Assembly (NCBI GenBank): GCA_019637225.1
Contig: JAHBWC010000004.1
Location: 115,363 to 179,362, forward strand
Reading direction: 5' to 3'
DNA from: Labilithrix sp.
GTDB lineage: Bacteria > Myxococcota_A > Polyangia > Polyangiales > Polyangiaceae
DNA: 64,000 bases
Shown: positions 10,965-19,493 of the stretch, in pieces
Position numbering within the stretch: position 1 is the first letter of the stretch
Layout: every line of letters begins with the position of its first letter
Made by a program: the position numbers and the translations under genes
The notes under the pieces: model-generated
What the model saw: only the letters and a program-made list of their open reading frames with translations
The model's database searches: none
Told to the model about the DNA's origin: nothing

Positions 10965-11254
10965 GCGTACGGGGACCCGTGCGAGCGTGTCGGGGGAGGC
11001 GGGAGAGCATGAGTGGGGTCCTTACCCCTGAGGGAGCCGCCCCCATTTTGACCCGCGAACGAGGGTTTGGGCGTCTCCGACGGGCTGGCGCGGCGTGAAG
11101 ATCACTCCGAAACTTCACCCCCGGACGTCAGTCGTCGCACGCTCGGAGCCGCTCGAGGGGTGTCGGATACCTAACGGGGGCCGGCCAAGAAATCGGTAAC
11201 TCGTGGCAGATAACGGCGTTCTGCTGGGCTCAGTTTTTGCCTAAGCTGCGCGCC

Positions 11255-14200
11255 ATGCGATCGAAGTGGCTGACAAGGGGGGCTTTCGGAGCCCTCGTCA
11301 TGGGCGTCCTGGGTAGCTCCGCGGGCTGCGCTGAAGAGCGCGACCCCATCAACCGAGTGCAGGCGGGCGCCGTCCCGAAGGCATTCTTCCTCGGGTCGGA
11401 CCTCGAGGACTTCAGGGACGATCCGGAGTTCCGGACCAAGTCCTTCAACATCGACAGCGCGGCCAACACCGACAACTACTCCGGCACGATCGGTGGTGCG
11501 TCGGCGGTCGAGCGCGTTCGGTGGGAGGTCACGGAGAACTTCCTCTTCGCCCGCCGCTCGTACCAGGAGAGCCCCGGCGCCGACAACCGCGGCCTGCCGC
11601 GCAAGGAAGTCGCGCCCGGCAAGTGGGAGTTCCCCACCGCCCCGACCGGCACGATCATCGCTGCCTACCCGATCATCAGCCACTTCGACATTCGCCGCGG
11701 CTACAACCCCGGGACCGGCGAAGAGCAGAACACCATCGAAGAGAACATCTTCGATCGCCCCTGGTACAAGCGCGAGTACATGCGCGTGAACTGGGCGCGC
11801 AACATGGCGCTCAGCACCAGCGGCGACACGAGCTGGGTGTTCGGCGGCGGCGCGGTCGCGAACCCGATCGAGTACTCGCCGAACAACGAGACCGACGCCG
11901 AGGACCGCCCCCACTTCGAGGTGTCGGAGGGCTACTTCGACATCACGAACAAGTACTCCATCACCCCGGAGATCGTCCCGAGCTGGGGCGTCCCGGAGTG
12001 CGTGATCGTCGGCTTCTTCAACGGCTCGACCTCGTTCGACTGTACGCCGACCGAAGTGAAGATGCGCCACTCCTTCGTGAAGCTCACGGGGGAAGAGGAC
12101 TTCGAGCCCTTCGAGGAGTCGAAGGCCCCGCGTGACATCGTCGGCAACTGGGGCAACGCCGGCAACTCGTTCAACCGCGAGTACGGCGGCCCGCCGATCA
12201 CCGCGTGGGATCCGCAGTACGGCTACACCGACGCGACCACGAAGACCTTCTACTCGATCCACAACATCTGGGAAAAGAGCCACCAGAGCGTGACGTGCGC
12301 GAGCAACGTCGACGCGGACGGCGACGGCACCGCCGACGAGTGCACGGCGGACCGCACGAAGTACGCCGGCCACTCCGGCTCGCAGTGCGACGTCTACATC
12401 GGCAAGTGCACCATCCCGGTGCGCGATCGTCAGATCAAGCCGATCGCCTTCTGGCTCAACCTCGACGCGCCGCAGGACCTCACCGACGAGGTCGCCGACG
12501 ACGGCAAGACGGTGACCCGCGAGGGCGCGTACGAGGAGCTCACCTCGACCTGGAACCAGCTCTTCTCGGTCTCCGTCGCGACGCGTCGCGAGGTCGAGTG
12601 CCGCCGCACGAAGGACGGCTCCCGCGCCGAGTGCCACGCCGAGTACTTCGAGGGCACCGGCCCCGAGTCGAAGCAGATGGTGAAGTTCGGCGGCTGGGGC
12701 ATCGACAAGCCGATCGCGCAGCCCGTCGACAAGGAGCTGCCCGTCGTCACGACGTGCCACAACCCGGTTCGTAACTACGACCTTCCGCTCTGCGGCAAGC
12801 CCGGCGACGTGATTCGCCTCGGCGACCTCCGCAAGAACTACGCGATCTACTGGCCCTACGCCTCCCGCGCGCCGTACGGCGGCGTCGCCAGCATCGGCGG
12901 CGACCCGCTCACCGGCGAGATGCTCGGCGTCACCGCCACGACGATGATGCGTTCGGCCTCGTACGCCGCGGCCCAGCAGCGCGACATCATCGCGATCGCC
13001 CTCGGCGACCTCAAGATGGAGGAGCTGACCGCCGGCGCCCAGGCGTCGCGTTACGTCGACCGCGTGAAGAACGGCACCGTCTCCGACACGATGTGGACGC
13101 GGAAGTCGCGCGAGGAGCTCGCCGCCGCGGTCAGGAACATCGACCTCCCGGCCGTCCAGGCCGCCGTCGGCGAGTCGCCGGCAGCGCTCGCCGCGATGGC
13201 CAAGACCGAGCGTCAGATCAAGGCCGCGCTCCAGGCCCACTGGAGCTCGCCGCAGGGCAAGAACATCGCGGCCGCGAACGCGCGCTTCCAGGACATCCTG
13301 GCGACGCTCGACAAGCTCCCGGAGATGAACGAGGTCTCGAACAAGAGCCTCAAGCGCCTGGTCGCCGAGTCGCAGAACAAGAGCACCGCGGTCTACGACG
13401 CCATCAGCACGATGTCGGCGAACGACCCGAGCCGAATCCAGGACATGTTCTCGAAGTACGAGTCCTTCCTCGGCAGCAAGGGCGTCTGCTTCCACGACTC
13501 GATCAACACCTCGGCCTCGGGCTCGATCTATCTGCCCACCCTCGCGCCGTACTTCAAGAAGCTCTACGGGTCGCTCGATCCGAAGGAGCGCGGCGTGAAG
13601 ATCTACAAGGACCTCCTTCGTGAGTCGACGAAGGGGATCCAGTTCCACGAGATCGGCCACGCGATCGGCCTCCGCCACAACTTCGCGAGCTCGTGGGACT
13701 CGATGAACTACCCGCCGCAGTACTGGCAGCTCCGCACGAACGAGGGGCAGTCGGTCGCGGAGTGCACGGACGAGAGCCAGGGCAACTGCATGGGCCCGCG
13801 CTACCTCGATCCGATGACGGACGACGAGGCGGGCCGTGGCAGCGAGCCGCGCCCCGGCATCGAGTACTTCGCGAACACGTCGACGATGGAGTACCAGATC
13901 GAGCGCGGCGGCGAGACCGTCGGCGCCGGCACGTACGACCTCCACGCGATGAAGACGCTCTACGGGCGGTCGCTCGAGACGTTCGACTCCGCGCAGGTCA
14001 AGGCCGACGATCAGCAGTACTTCGCCGTCACCATGCTCTCGCAGGGCATCCCGAGCTCGCTCGTGTTCGTCCCGAACAAGGGCTACGGCGTGCACTACAC
14101 GAAGCTCGCGCGTCTCGCGAAGGTCTTCGACCCGAAGCGTGACTGCCGCCCGGCGACGGACGAGGAGAAGGAGACCGCGAAGTGGCGCGTCGTCCACGGT

Positions 14201-15667
14201 AAGATCTGCTCGCAGTCGCCGAAGAACCACCTCGCCTACGAGGACATGAAGACCGAGGAGATCTCGTTCAAGATCGGCACGCAGACGGCGAAGGTCGGCA
14301 TCGACGCCGTCCGCTGGCGCGGCACCGACGAGACCAAGAAGCCGCTCATCCGCTGGCAGTACCGCTACGGCGAGGACTACAGCTCGGGCGGTTACATCCA
14401 CGCCAAGCCGTTCGACTCGGGCGCGGACATCTACGAGACGACGATGAACGTCATCAATCGTTTCGAGAACCAGTACCCCTGGTCGTACTTCCGCAGGCAG
14501 AACAAGGAGTTCGCCTGGTGGTCGCTCCCGTACGCGGTCGCGAACACCACGTTCGCCCGTCTCCGTGGCTACCACTGGACCACGACGACGAACATCGGTC
14601 GCGCGACCCTCGAGGATCTCCAGGACGACGACGGTGAGCGTCCGGACGCGCTCGCGGCGGCCGCGATGTTCAACTTCCTCCAGCGCGTCGTCCTGACGCC
14701 CGAGCCGGGCACCTACGGCGACGCCAACGCGCGCACGCCGGCGCGCCCCGGCGCGGCGACCATCTTCGACCTCGCGACGTCGACGGGCGGCGACGGTCTC
14801 GGCAACGGGATCGGCACGCTCGGAATCGTGGACGGCCGCTACGTCCAGGTCGACTTCGACAACGGGCTCGGCGGCAGCTGGGACTACTTCCACTACCCGA
14901 TCCACACCGGCTTCGACGACGAGAAGGTCCTCGCGCTCCGCGAGCTCGTCGACTCCCGCCCGACGCTCTCGACGGTGTCGCGCGACAACGCGCTCGACGG
15001 ACGTGACCCGTACATCAGCTTCCGTACGGACACCCCGCACGCGCTCGACCGCCTCCTCGGCGGCCTCCTCTCCGAAGACTGGGAGACGATCGCTCCCTCG
15101 ATGAACGCGGACGGTCAGTCGACCACGGTGTTCAGCCTCCTCGAGAGGGACTCGAGCAAGCTCGTGCGCCCGGCCGACAGCAAGGGAATCGTCTTCCCGA
15201 ACATCGGCTACGCCAACGAGCTCGGCGCCGGTATCTACACGCTCCTCTTCTCGCGCTTCAGCACCGACATGGTGCTCGCGCAGAAGATGCGTGTCCGCGT
15301 CGAGGGCGACAACGCTCCGGTCATCGACGACGCGCGCAGGGCGGCGTTCACCGACCCGATCACCGGTCACCGCTACATCGCCACCCGCTACGGCACCGAG
15401 GTCATCTCGGGCCGTCCGGTGGAGAAGGGCATCGCGTCGCGTATGCTCGAGCACGCGAACGACCTCCTCAACGCCGCCTACACGGGCGTCAGCGCGCCGA
15501 ACACCTACGGCGAGCGCACGGTCACGGTCGGCGGCGACGGCCTCCCGGTCGTGAAGGACCAGGTCGCGGAGAAGAACCTTCGCCGCTACATCGGGTTCCT
15601 CGACGCGATGCGCCAGGTGGGCAACCTCCTCGGCGGCGGCCCGATTGGCGGCGGCGCTGGCGACTGA
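11255..15667 (+). CDS. Very large zinc metalloprotease lipoprotein (metzincin type)
   Basis: A 1470-residue lipoprotein. A signal peptide ends at a lipobox cysteine (SSAGC), followed by long extracytoplasmic sequence. The zinc site HEIGHAIGLRHN begins at residue 798 and fits the metzincin pattern HExxHxxGxxH. The wording HAIGLRHNF resembles the DUF5117/DUF4953 group of bacterial metalloproteases. The segment STMEY about 75 residues later could be the Met-turn. Many cysteines before the zinc site suggest disulfides. Start ATG 11255 was chosen because it gives the clean lipoprotein signal; TTG 11237 is also in frame. The 290 bp upstream contain no gene. Confidence 0.93.
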   Translation: MRSKWLTRGAFGALVMGVLGSSAGCAEERDPINRVQAGAVPKAFFLGSDLEDFRDDPEFRTKSFNIDSAANTDNYSGTIGGASAVERVRWEVTENFLFARRSYQESPGADNRGLPRKEVAPGKWEFPTAPTGTIIAAYPIISHFDIRRGYNPGTGEEQNTIEENIFDRPWYKREYMRVNWARNMALSTSGDTSWVFGGGAVANPIEYSPNNETDAEDRPHFEVSEGYFDITNKYSITPEIVPSWGVPECVIVGFFNGSTSFDCTPTEVKMRHSFVKLTGEEDFEPFEESKAPRDIVGNWGNAGNSFNREYGGPPITAWDPQYGYTDATTKTFYSIHNIWEKSHQSVTCASNVDADGDGTADECTADRTKYAGHSGSQCDVYIGKCTIPVRDRQIKPIAFWLNLDAPQDLTDEVADDGKTVTREGAYEELTSTWNQLFSVSVATRREVECRRTKDGSRAECHAEYFEGTGPESKQMVKFGGWGIDKPIAQPVDKELPVVTTCHNPVRNYDLPLCGKPGDVIRLGDLRKNYAIYWPYASRAPYGGVASIGGDPLTGEMLGVTATTMMRSASYAAAQQRDIIAIALGDLKMEELTAGAQASRYVDRVKNGTVSDTMWTRKSREELAAAVRNIDLPAVQAAVGESPAALAAMAKTERQIKAALQAHWSSPQGKNIAAANARFQDILATLDKLPEMNEVSNKSLKRLVAESQNKSTAVYDAISTMSANDPSRIQDMFSKYESFLGSKGVCFHDSINTSASGSIYLPTLAPYFKKLYGSLDPKERGVKIYKDLLRESTKGIQFHEIGHAIGLRHNFASSWDSMNYPPQYWQLRTNEGQSVAECTDESQGNCMGPRYLDPMTDDEAGRGSEPRPGIEYFANTSTMEYQIERGGETVGAGTYDLHAMKTLYGRSLETFDSAQVKADDQQYFAVTMLSQGIPSSLVFVPNKGYGVHYTKLARLAKVFDPKRDCRPATDEEKETAKWRVVHGKICSQSPKNHLAYEDMKTEEISFKIGTQTAKVGIDAVRWRGTDETKKPLIRWQYRYGEDYSSGGYIHAKPFDSGADIYETTMNVINRFENQYPWSYFRRQNKEFAWWSLPYAVANTTFARLRGYHWTTTTNIGRATLEDLQDDDGERPDALAAAAMFNFLQRVVLTPEPGTYGDANARTPARPGAATIFDLATSTGGDGLGNGIGTLGIVDGRYVQVDFDNGLGGSWDYFHYPIHTGFDDEKVLALRELVDSRPTLSTVSRDNALDGRDPYISFRTDTPHALDRLLGGLLSEDWETIAPSMNADGQSTTVFSLLERDSSKLVRPADSKGIVFPNIGYANELGAGIYTLLFSRFSTDMVLAQKMRVRVEGDNAPVIDDARRAAFTDPITGHRYIATRYGTEVISGRPVEKGIASRMLEHANDLLNAAYTGVSAPNTYGERTVTVGGDGLPVVKDQVAEKNLRRYIGFLDAMRQVGNLLGGGPIGGGAGD

Positions 15668-15700
15668 TCGCATCGCTGGCTGAAGAGCCAAGACCCCCGG

Positions 15701-15732
15701 CGACCCGCGGCGTCCACGAGACCCGCGGGTCG
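15701..15732 (+). terminator. Hairpin downstream of the metalloprotease gene
   Basis: A perfect 10-bp inverted repeat (CGACCCGCGG at 15701-15710, complement at 15723-15732) with a 12-base loop lies 33 bp after the stop codon. The following bases are only moderately T-rich, so termination may be inefficient or factor-assisted. Confidence 0.55.
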
Positions 15733-15887
15733 TCGTGTATTTGGGGTCCGGGTCGTTGCGGGCTCGGTCGGCGCGGGCGCGGCGAGCGCCGGGCGCGGTG
15801 GCCCCAGATCGGCACGCCCGGCGCCGCGCGGAAGCCGGCGGCCCACGCACGACGCCGCGCGTGTGTCGCCGGCGACGGTCGCGACAG

Positions 15888-16017
15888 ACGTGGACGCGGA
15901 TCGCGCTCGCGCCGATCCGCCGATGACGTGGACGCGGATCGCGCTCGCGCCGATCCGCCGACGACGTGGACGCGGATCGCGCTCGCGCCGATCAGCCGAT
16001 GACGTGGACGCGGATCG
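15888..16017. repeat. 38-bp tandem repeat, 3.4 copies, growing out of the pyk 3' end
   Basis: Copies start at 15888, 15926, 15964 and 16002 (the last partial, 16 bp) with exact 38-bp spacing. The three full copies differ at only two sites. The pyk stop codon (15992-15994) lies in the third copy: one substitution makes TGA on the minus strand where copies 1 and 2 read GGA. There are no unique spacers, so this is not CRISPR. The rest of the 324-bp gap 15668-15991 holds only the terminator hairpin. Confidence 0.9.
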
Positions 16018-17401
16018 AGTTCGTGCTGCCGCTCACGCCGAGTGGAGCGCCGAACACGATGACGACGCGCTCGCCCGGAGAGGCGAGGCCGTTGGCCATG
16101 AGGTCGCCGGTGACCCAGTCGACGAGGGCGTCGGTGTCGGTCAGCTTCGGCAGCTCGCGCGGGATGACGCCCCAGAGGAGCGCCATCCGGCGGCGCGTCT
16201 GCGGGTTCGGCGAGAACGCGATGATCGGCACCGGCGGGCGCGCGAGGCTCACGTTCATCGCGCTCGAGCCGCTCTCCGTGAAGGCGACGAGGAACTTGGC
16301 GCCGATCTCACGGGCGGTGTTCACCGCGCCGCGGGCGATCGCTTCGGCCACGCTCGTCGCGCGGGTCGCGTAGGGGAGCGCCTCGAAGAAGGGGCTCTTC
16401 TCGGCCTCCTGCGCGATCGCGCTCATCATCCCGGCCGCGAGGTTCGGGTGATCGCCCGTGGCGGTCTCGCCCGAGAGCATGAGCGCGTCGGCGCCGGAGA
16501 ACACGGCGTTGGCGACGTCGCTCGCCTCCGCGCGGGTCGGCCTCGTGCTCGTCGTCATCGACTGGAGCATCTCGGTGGCGACGATGACCGGGCGGCGGAC
16601 GCGGCGCGCGACCAGGAGGATCTGCCGCTGGATGACCGGCACGCGCTCCGGGGGGAACTCGACGCCGAGGTCTCCGCGCGCGACCATGACGCCGTCGGAG
16701 GCGGCGACGACGCTCTCGAGGTTCTCGACGGCGTCGGGCGTCTCGATCTTCGCGATGATCGGCGTGGGCTTGCCCCACTCCTGGCAGATCTCGCGGACGA
16801 GCCGGAGGTCCTCGGCGCGCCGGACGAACGAGAGCGCGACGTAGTCGACGCCTTGCGACAGGCCGTAGGAGAGGTCGGTCTTGTCCTTCTCCGTGAGCGG
16901 GCTGATGCGCATCGTGCGCGTCGGCAGGTGGACGCCGACCTTGTTCCGCATCCCGCCGCCCTGGGTGACCTTGACGGAGACCTTGCCCTTCGCCGTCGAC
17001 AGGACCGAAAGCACGATCCGGCCGTCGTCGAACATGATGCGGTCGCCGACGTGGACGTCCTCTCCGAGGCCCTCGTACTGGATGTAGATCTTCGCCTCGT
17101 CGCCGACGCCGTCTCCCTCGAGGAGGGTGACCTCGCTGCCCGTCTTCAGGTCGAACGGCGCGGGGAACGTCCCGGTGCGAATCTTCGGGCCGCAGAGGTC
17201 CTGAAGGGCGGCGACCGGCTTGTTCTTCGCTGCGCTGGCCTCGCGCAGGCGGGCGAGACGGGCTCCGTGCTCCTCGTGGGTTCCGTGCGAAAAGTTGAGG
17301 CGAGCGACGTCCATGCCGGCGTCGATCAGCGCCTTCAGACCCTCGACGGAGTCACAGGCCGGGCCCAGCGTGCAGACGAGCTTCGCGCGACGAATGGGCA
17401 T
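15992..17401 (-). CDS. pyk: Pyruvate kinase
   Basis: Converts phosphoenolpyruvate and ADP to pyruvate and ATP in glycolysis. The 469-residue protein has RAKLVCTLGPA at the start, ARLNFSHGTHEEH, the active-site block IAKIETPDAVENLE, MVARGDLGVE and the signature ATEMLQSMTTSTRPTRAE, then SGADALMLSGETA. The C-terminal domain is normal and ends in IRVHVIG. Start ATG 17401 was chosen because upstream in-frame sequence is Lys/Thr low complexity antisense to lysA. The gene is divergent from lysA. Its 3' end is embedded in the 38-bp tandem repeat. Confidence 0.97.
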   Translation of the reverse strand: MPIRRAKLVCTLGPACDSVEGLKALIDAGMDVARLNFSHGTHEEHGARLARLREASAAKNKPVAALQDLCGPKIRTGTFPAPFDLKTGSEVTLLEGDGVGDEAKIYIQYEGLGEDVHVGDRIMFDDGRIVLSVLSTAKGKVSVKVTQGGGMRNKVGVHLPTRTMRISPLTEKDKTDLSYGLSQGVDYVALSFVRRAEDLRLVREICQEWGKPTPIIAKIETPDAVENLESVVAASDGVMVARGDLGVEFPPERVPVIQRQILLVARRVRRPVIVATEMLQSMTTSTRPTRAEASDVANAVFSGADALMLSGETATGDHPNLAAGMMSAIAQEAEKSPFFEALPYATRATSVAEAIARGAVNTAREIGAKFLVAFTESGSSAMNVSLARPPVPIIAFSPNPQTRRRMALLWGVIPRELPKLTDTDALVDWVTGDLMANGLASPGERVVIVFGAPLGVSGSTNSIRVHVIG

Positions 17402-17472
17402 GCGCGGGGAGCATCCAACGATGCGCCGGGCTTGGCAAGCCCTGTCGCCCGTGCGACAAGCACGCTTCTCCC

Positions 17473-18939
17473 ATGGACGGCGCAAACGTGTCCTCGAAGT
17501 CGGCTTCTGGGTCTTCTTCTGGGTCTTCTTCTGGGTCCTCTTCTGGGTCCGCTTCCGGGACGTCATCCGCGTCGTCGGTCGCGGCTGCGGCATCGAGCTC
17601 GGCCGCGGCTCCCGCCGGAGGGCAGCCGCACGGCCCGGCCGTGACCCGCTTGCCCAGCGGTGAGCTCGCGCTCGGCGGCGTCCCGCTCGGCGACCTCTCG
17701 CGGCAATCCGCCGAGGTCGGCGGTGACGCCGGCGCCCGCGTCGGGACGCCTACGTACGTCTACGACCTCGACGGGATGGCGCGCGAGGCCCGCGAGCTCG
17801 AGGACGCATTCGAGGGCACGCCCCACCTGGTCGCGTTCGCCGTGAAGGCCAACAGCGCCGGTCCGATCGTGCGCGCGCTCGTCGCGGAGGGTTGCGGCGC
17901 GGACGTCGTCAGCGGCGCCGAGCTCCTCCTCGCCATGCGATGCGGCGTCTCGCCGGAGCGCCTCGTCTACAGCGGCGTCGCCAAGCGCGACGACGAGCTC
18001 GACCTCGCGATCGGCGTGGGCGACGCGGGCATCCGCGCGATCAACGTCGAGAGCGTCGAGGAGATCCCGCGCATCGCGGCGCGCGCCGCCGCGCAGGGCC
18101 GCGTCGCGCGCGTCACGCTCCGGATCAACCCGGGCGTCGACGCCGACGAGCTCGACACGCACAGCTACATCGCGACCGGTCACGACGAGGCGAAGTTCGG
18201 CGTGCCGCTCCCGAGCGTCGCCGACGCCGTCGCCGCGCTCGATGCGGCGAGGTCCAACGTCCACCTCGTCGGCGTGACCTCCCACGCCGGCTCGCAGCTC
18301 ACCTCGGTCGAGGCCTACCTCGCCTCCGCCCGCGCCGTGTTCGAGACGGCGAAGAGCCTCCGGCCGCGCTTCGCGCTGGAGTTCGTCGACACCGGCGGCG
18401 GCTTCGGCATCGACTACGGCGACGGCTGCCCCGTGCGTCCCGCCGACTTCATCCGCGCCGCCCGCGCCGCGCAGCGCGAGCACGGCCTCGGCGATCTCGC
18501 GCTCTACTGCGAGCCGGGCCGCGCCCTCGTCGGCGCGCACGGCGTCCTCCTCGCCAAGGTCATCCAGCGCAAGATCGCCGCGGGGGAGCCGACACGACGC
18601 TGGCTGATGATCGACGCGGGGATGAACGACCTGATGCGCCCGGCGCTCTACCAGGCGCGTCATCGCATCGTCCCGGTCGTGATGGAGGCGGGCGCGCGCC
18701 TCTTGCCCTTCCGCGTCGTCGGCCCGGTGTGCGAGAGCTCCGACGACTTCGGCGTGCACGATCTGCCCGAGGGCGACGTCGCCGAAGTGGCGCTCCTCGA
18801 CGCGGGCGCGTACGGCTACTCGATGTCGAGCCGGTACAACGGCCGACCGCTCCCGGCCGAGGCGTTCCTGCGGGGCGGCGTCGTCGCGGCGCTCCACCCG
18901 CGGAAGCCGATCACCGACTGGGTCGACGACCGCCGCTGA
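17473..18939 (+). CDS. lysA: Diaminopimelate decarboxylase
   Basis: PLP enzyme making L-lysine from meso-diaminopimelate. Signatures are AFAVKANS (PLP Lys125), SHAGSQL, TGGGFGIDY, ALYCEPGRALVG, GPVCESSD (the active-site cysteine from the second subunit) and AGAYGYSMSSRYNG. With ATG 17473 the first 55 residues are a Ser/Gly/Ala-rich tail encoded partly by a 12-bp tandem repeat. GTG 17641 is an in-frame alternative that would give a normal-length enzyme without this tail. The 71-bp gap to the divergent pyk gene must hold both promoters if the upstream start is real. Confidence 0.95.
   Translation: MDGANVSSKSASGSSSGSSSGSSSGSASGTSSASSVAAAASSSAAAPAGGQPHGPAVTRLPSGELALGGVPLGDLSRQSAEVGGDAGARVGTPTYVYDLDGMAREARELEDAFEGTPHLVAFAVKANSAGPIVRALVAEGCGADVVSGAELLLAMRCGVSPERLVYSGVAKRDDELDLAIGVGDAGIRAINVESVEEIPRIAARAAAQGRVARVTLRINPGVDADELDTHSYIATGHDEAKFGVPLPSVADAVAALDAARSNVHLVGVTSHAGSQLTSVEAYLASARAVFETAKSLRPRFALEFVDTGGGFGIDYGDGCPVRPADFIRAARAAQREHGLGDLALYCEPGRALVGAHGVLLAKVIQRKIAAGEPTRRWLMIDAGMNDLMRPALYQARHRIVPVVMEAGARLLPFRVVGPVCESSDDFGVHDLPEGDVAEVALLDAGAYGYSMSSRYNGRPLPAEAFLRGGVVAALHPRKPITDWVDDRR
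17503..17562 (+). repeat. 12-bp tandem repeat (5 units) at the lysA 5' end
   Basis: Five 12-bp units with consensus TCTTCTGGGTCT encode a Ser-Ser-Gly-Ser-type tract in the lysA frame. The middle units are nearly identical and the outer ones diverged, as expected for slippage. Copy-number change would stay in frame. Confidence 0.85.
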
Positions 18940-18991
18940 GCCGTCGGCAGCGCGCTGCACGTTGGCCACGTGGGTCTGATACGCTCGAGGC

Positions 18992-19483
18992 GTGCGCTCC
19001 CCCGTGCCGCTCGCGCTCCTCGTCACCGGTCTGTCGGTCTTCGCGGCGTGCTCGGACCCGCCGGCGCCGTCGTCCTCCTCGGGCGGCTCGTCGTCTTCCG
19101 GCAGCTCCGGGGCGCCCGTCTCCTTCAAGGAGGACGTCGCGCCGCTCCTCGCGACGAGCTGCGCGCTCGCGGCGTGCCACAGCTCGAAGGAGTCGAACCT
19201 CAACTTCTACATCACCTACGAGCCCGCGCAGATCTACGCCGAGCTGATGAAGACGAGCCCGACGTGCGAGACGTCGAAGTTCGTCGTTCCGGGCAAGCCG
19301 GCCGAGAGCATGGTGATGCTCAAGATGGACAACGAGCAAGACAAGCTCCCCGAGCGCTGCGGGAGCGCGCGTCGCTCGGAGATGCCGCCGGGCGATCCGC
19401 CGAAGAGCGGCAACGCGCTGCTCGACAAAGAGGACCGCGACCTCGTGCGCCGCTGGATCGCGCAGGGCGCGAAGGACAACTGA
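18992..19483 (+). CDS. Lipoprotein with cytochrome c-like CX4CH domain
   Basis: A 163-residue protein with a lipobox at SVFAAC (Cys20), a Ser/Gly linker, then FKEDVAPLLATSCALAACHS. Cys57, Cys62 and His63 form a CX4CH motif in the place where myxobacterial and planctomycete small cytochrome domains have CXXCH or CX3-4CH. The later EMPPGDPP followed by RRWIAQGA matches the Met-ligand and C-terminal helix pattern of these domains. Haem attachment at CX4CH is uncertain. Start GTG 18992. It ends 10 bp from the converging gene. Confidence 0.8.
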   Translation: MRSPVPLALLVTGLSVFAACSDPPAPSSSSGGSSSSGSSGAPVSFKEDVAPLLATSCALAACHSSKESNLNFYITYEPAQIYAELMKTSPTCETSKFVVPGKPAESMVMLKMDNEQDKLPERCGSARRSEMPPGDPPKSGNALLDKEDRDLVRRWIAQGAKDN

Positions 19484-19493
19484 CCGGGCCGGT

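Noticed and set aside
11171..15850. A 1559-residue open frame on the minus strand opposite the metalloprotease gene.
   Set aside because: High GC leaves long antisense frames open. Its composition is Arg/Val/Asp noise with no domain, while the plus strand has a lipobox and zinc site.
15888..16017. The 38-bp repeat as a possible CRISPR array.
   Set aside because: Units are directly adjacent with no spacers, and no cas genes are present.
15863..17644. A long plus-strand frame over the pyk gene and its repeat.
   Set aside because: Antisense to clear pyruvate kinase motifs.
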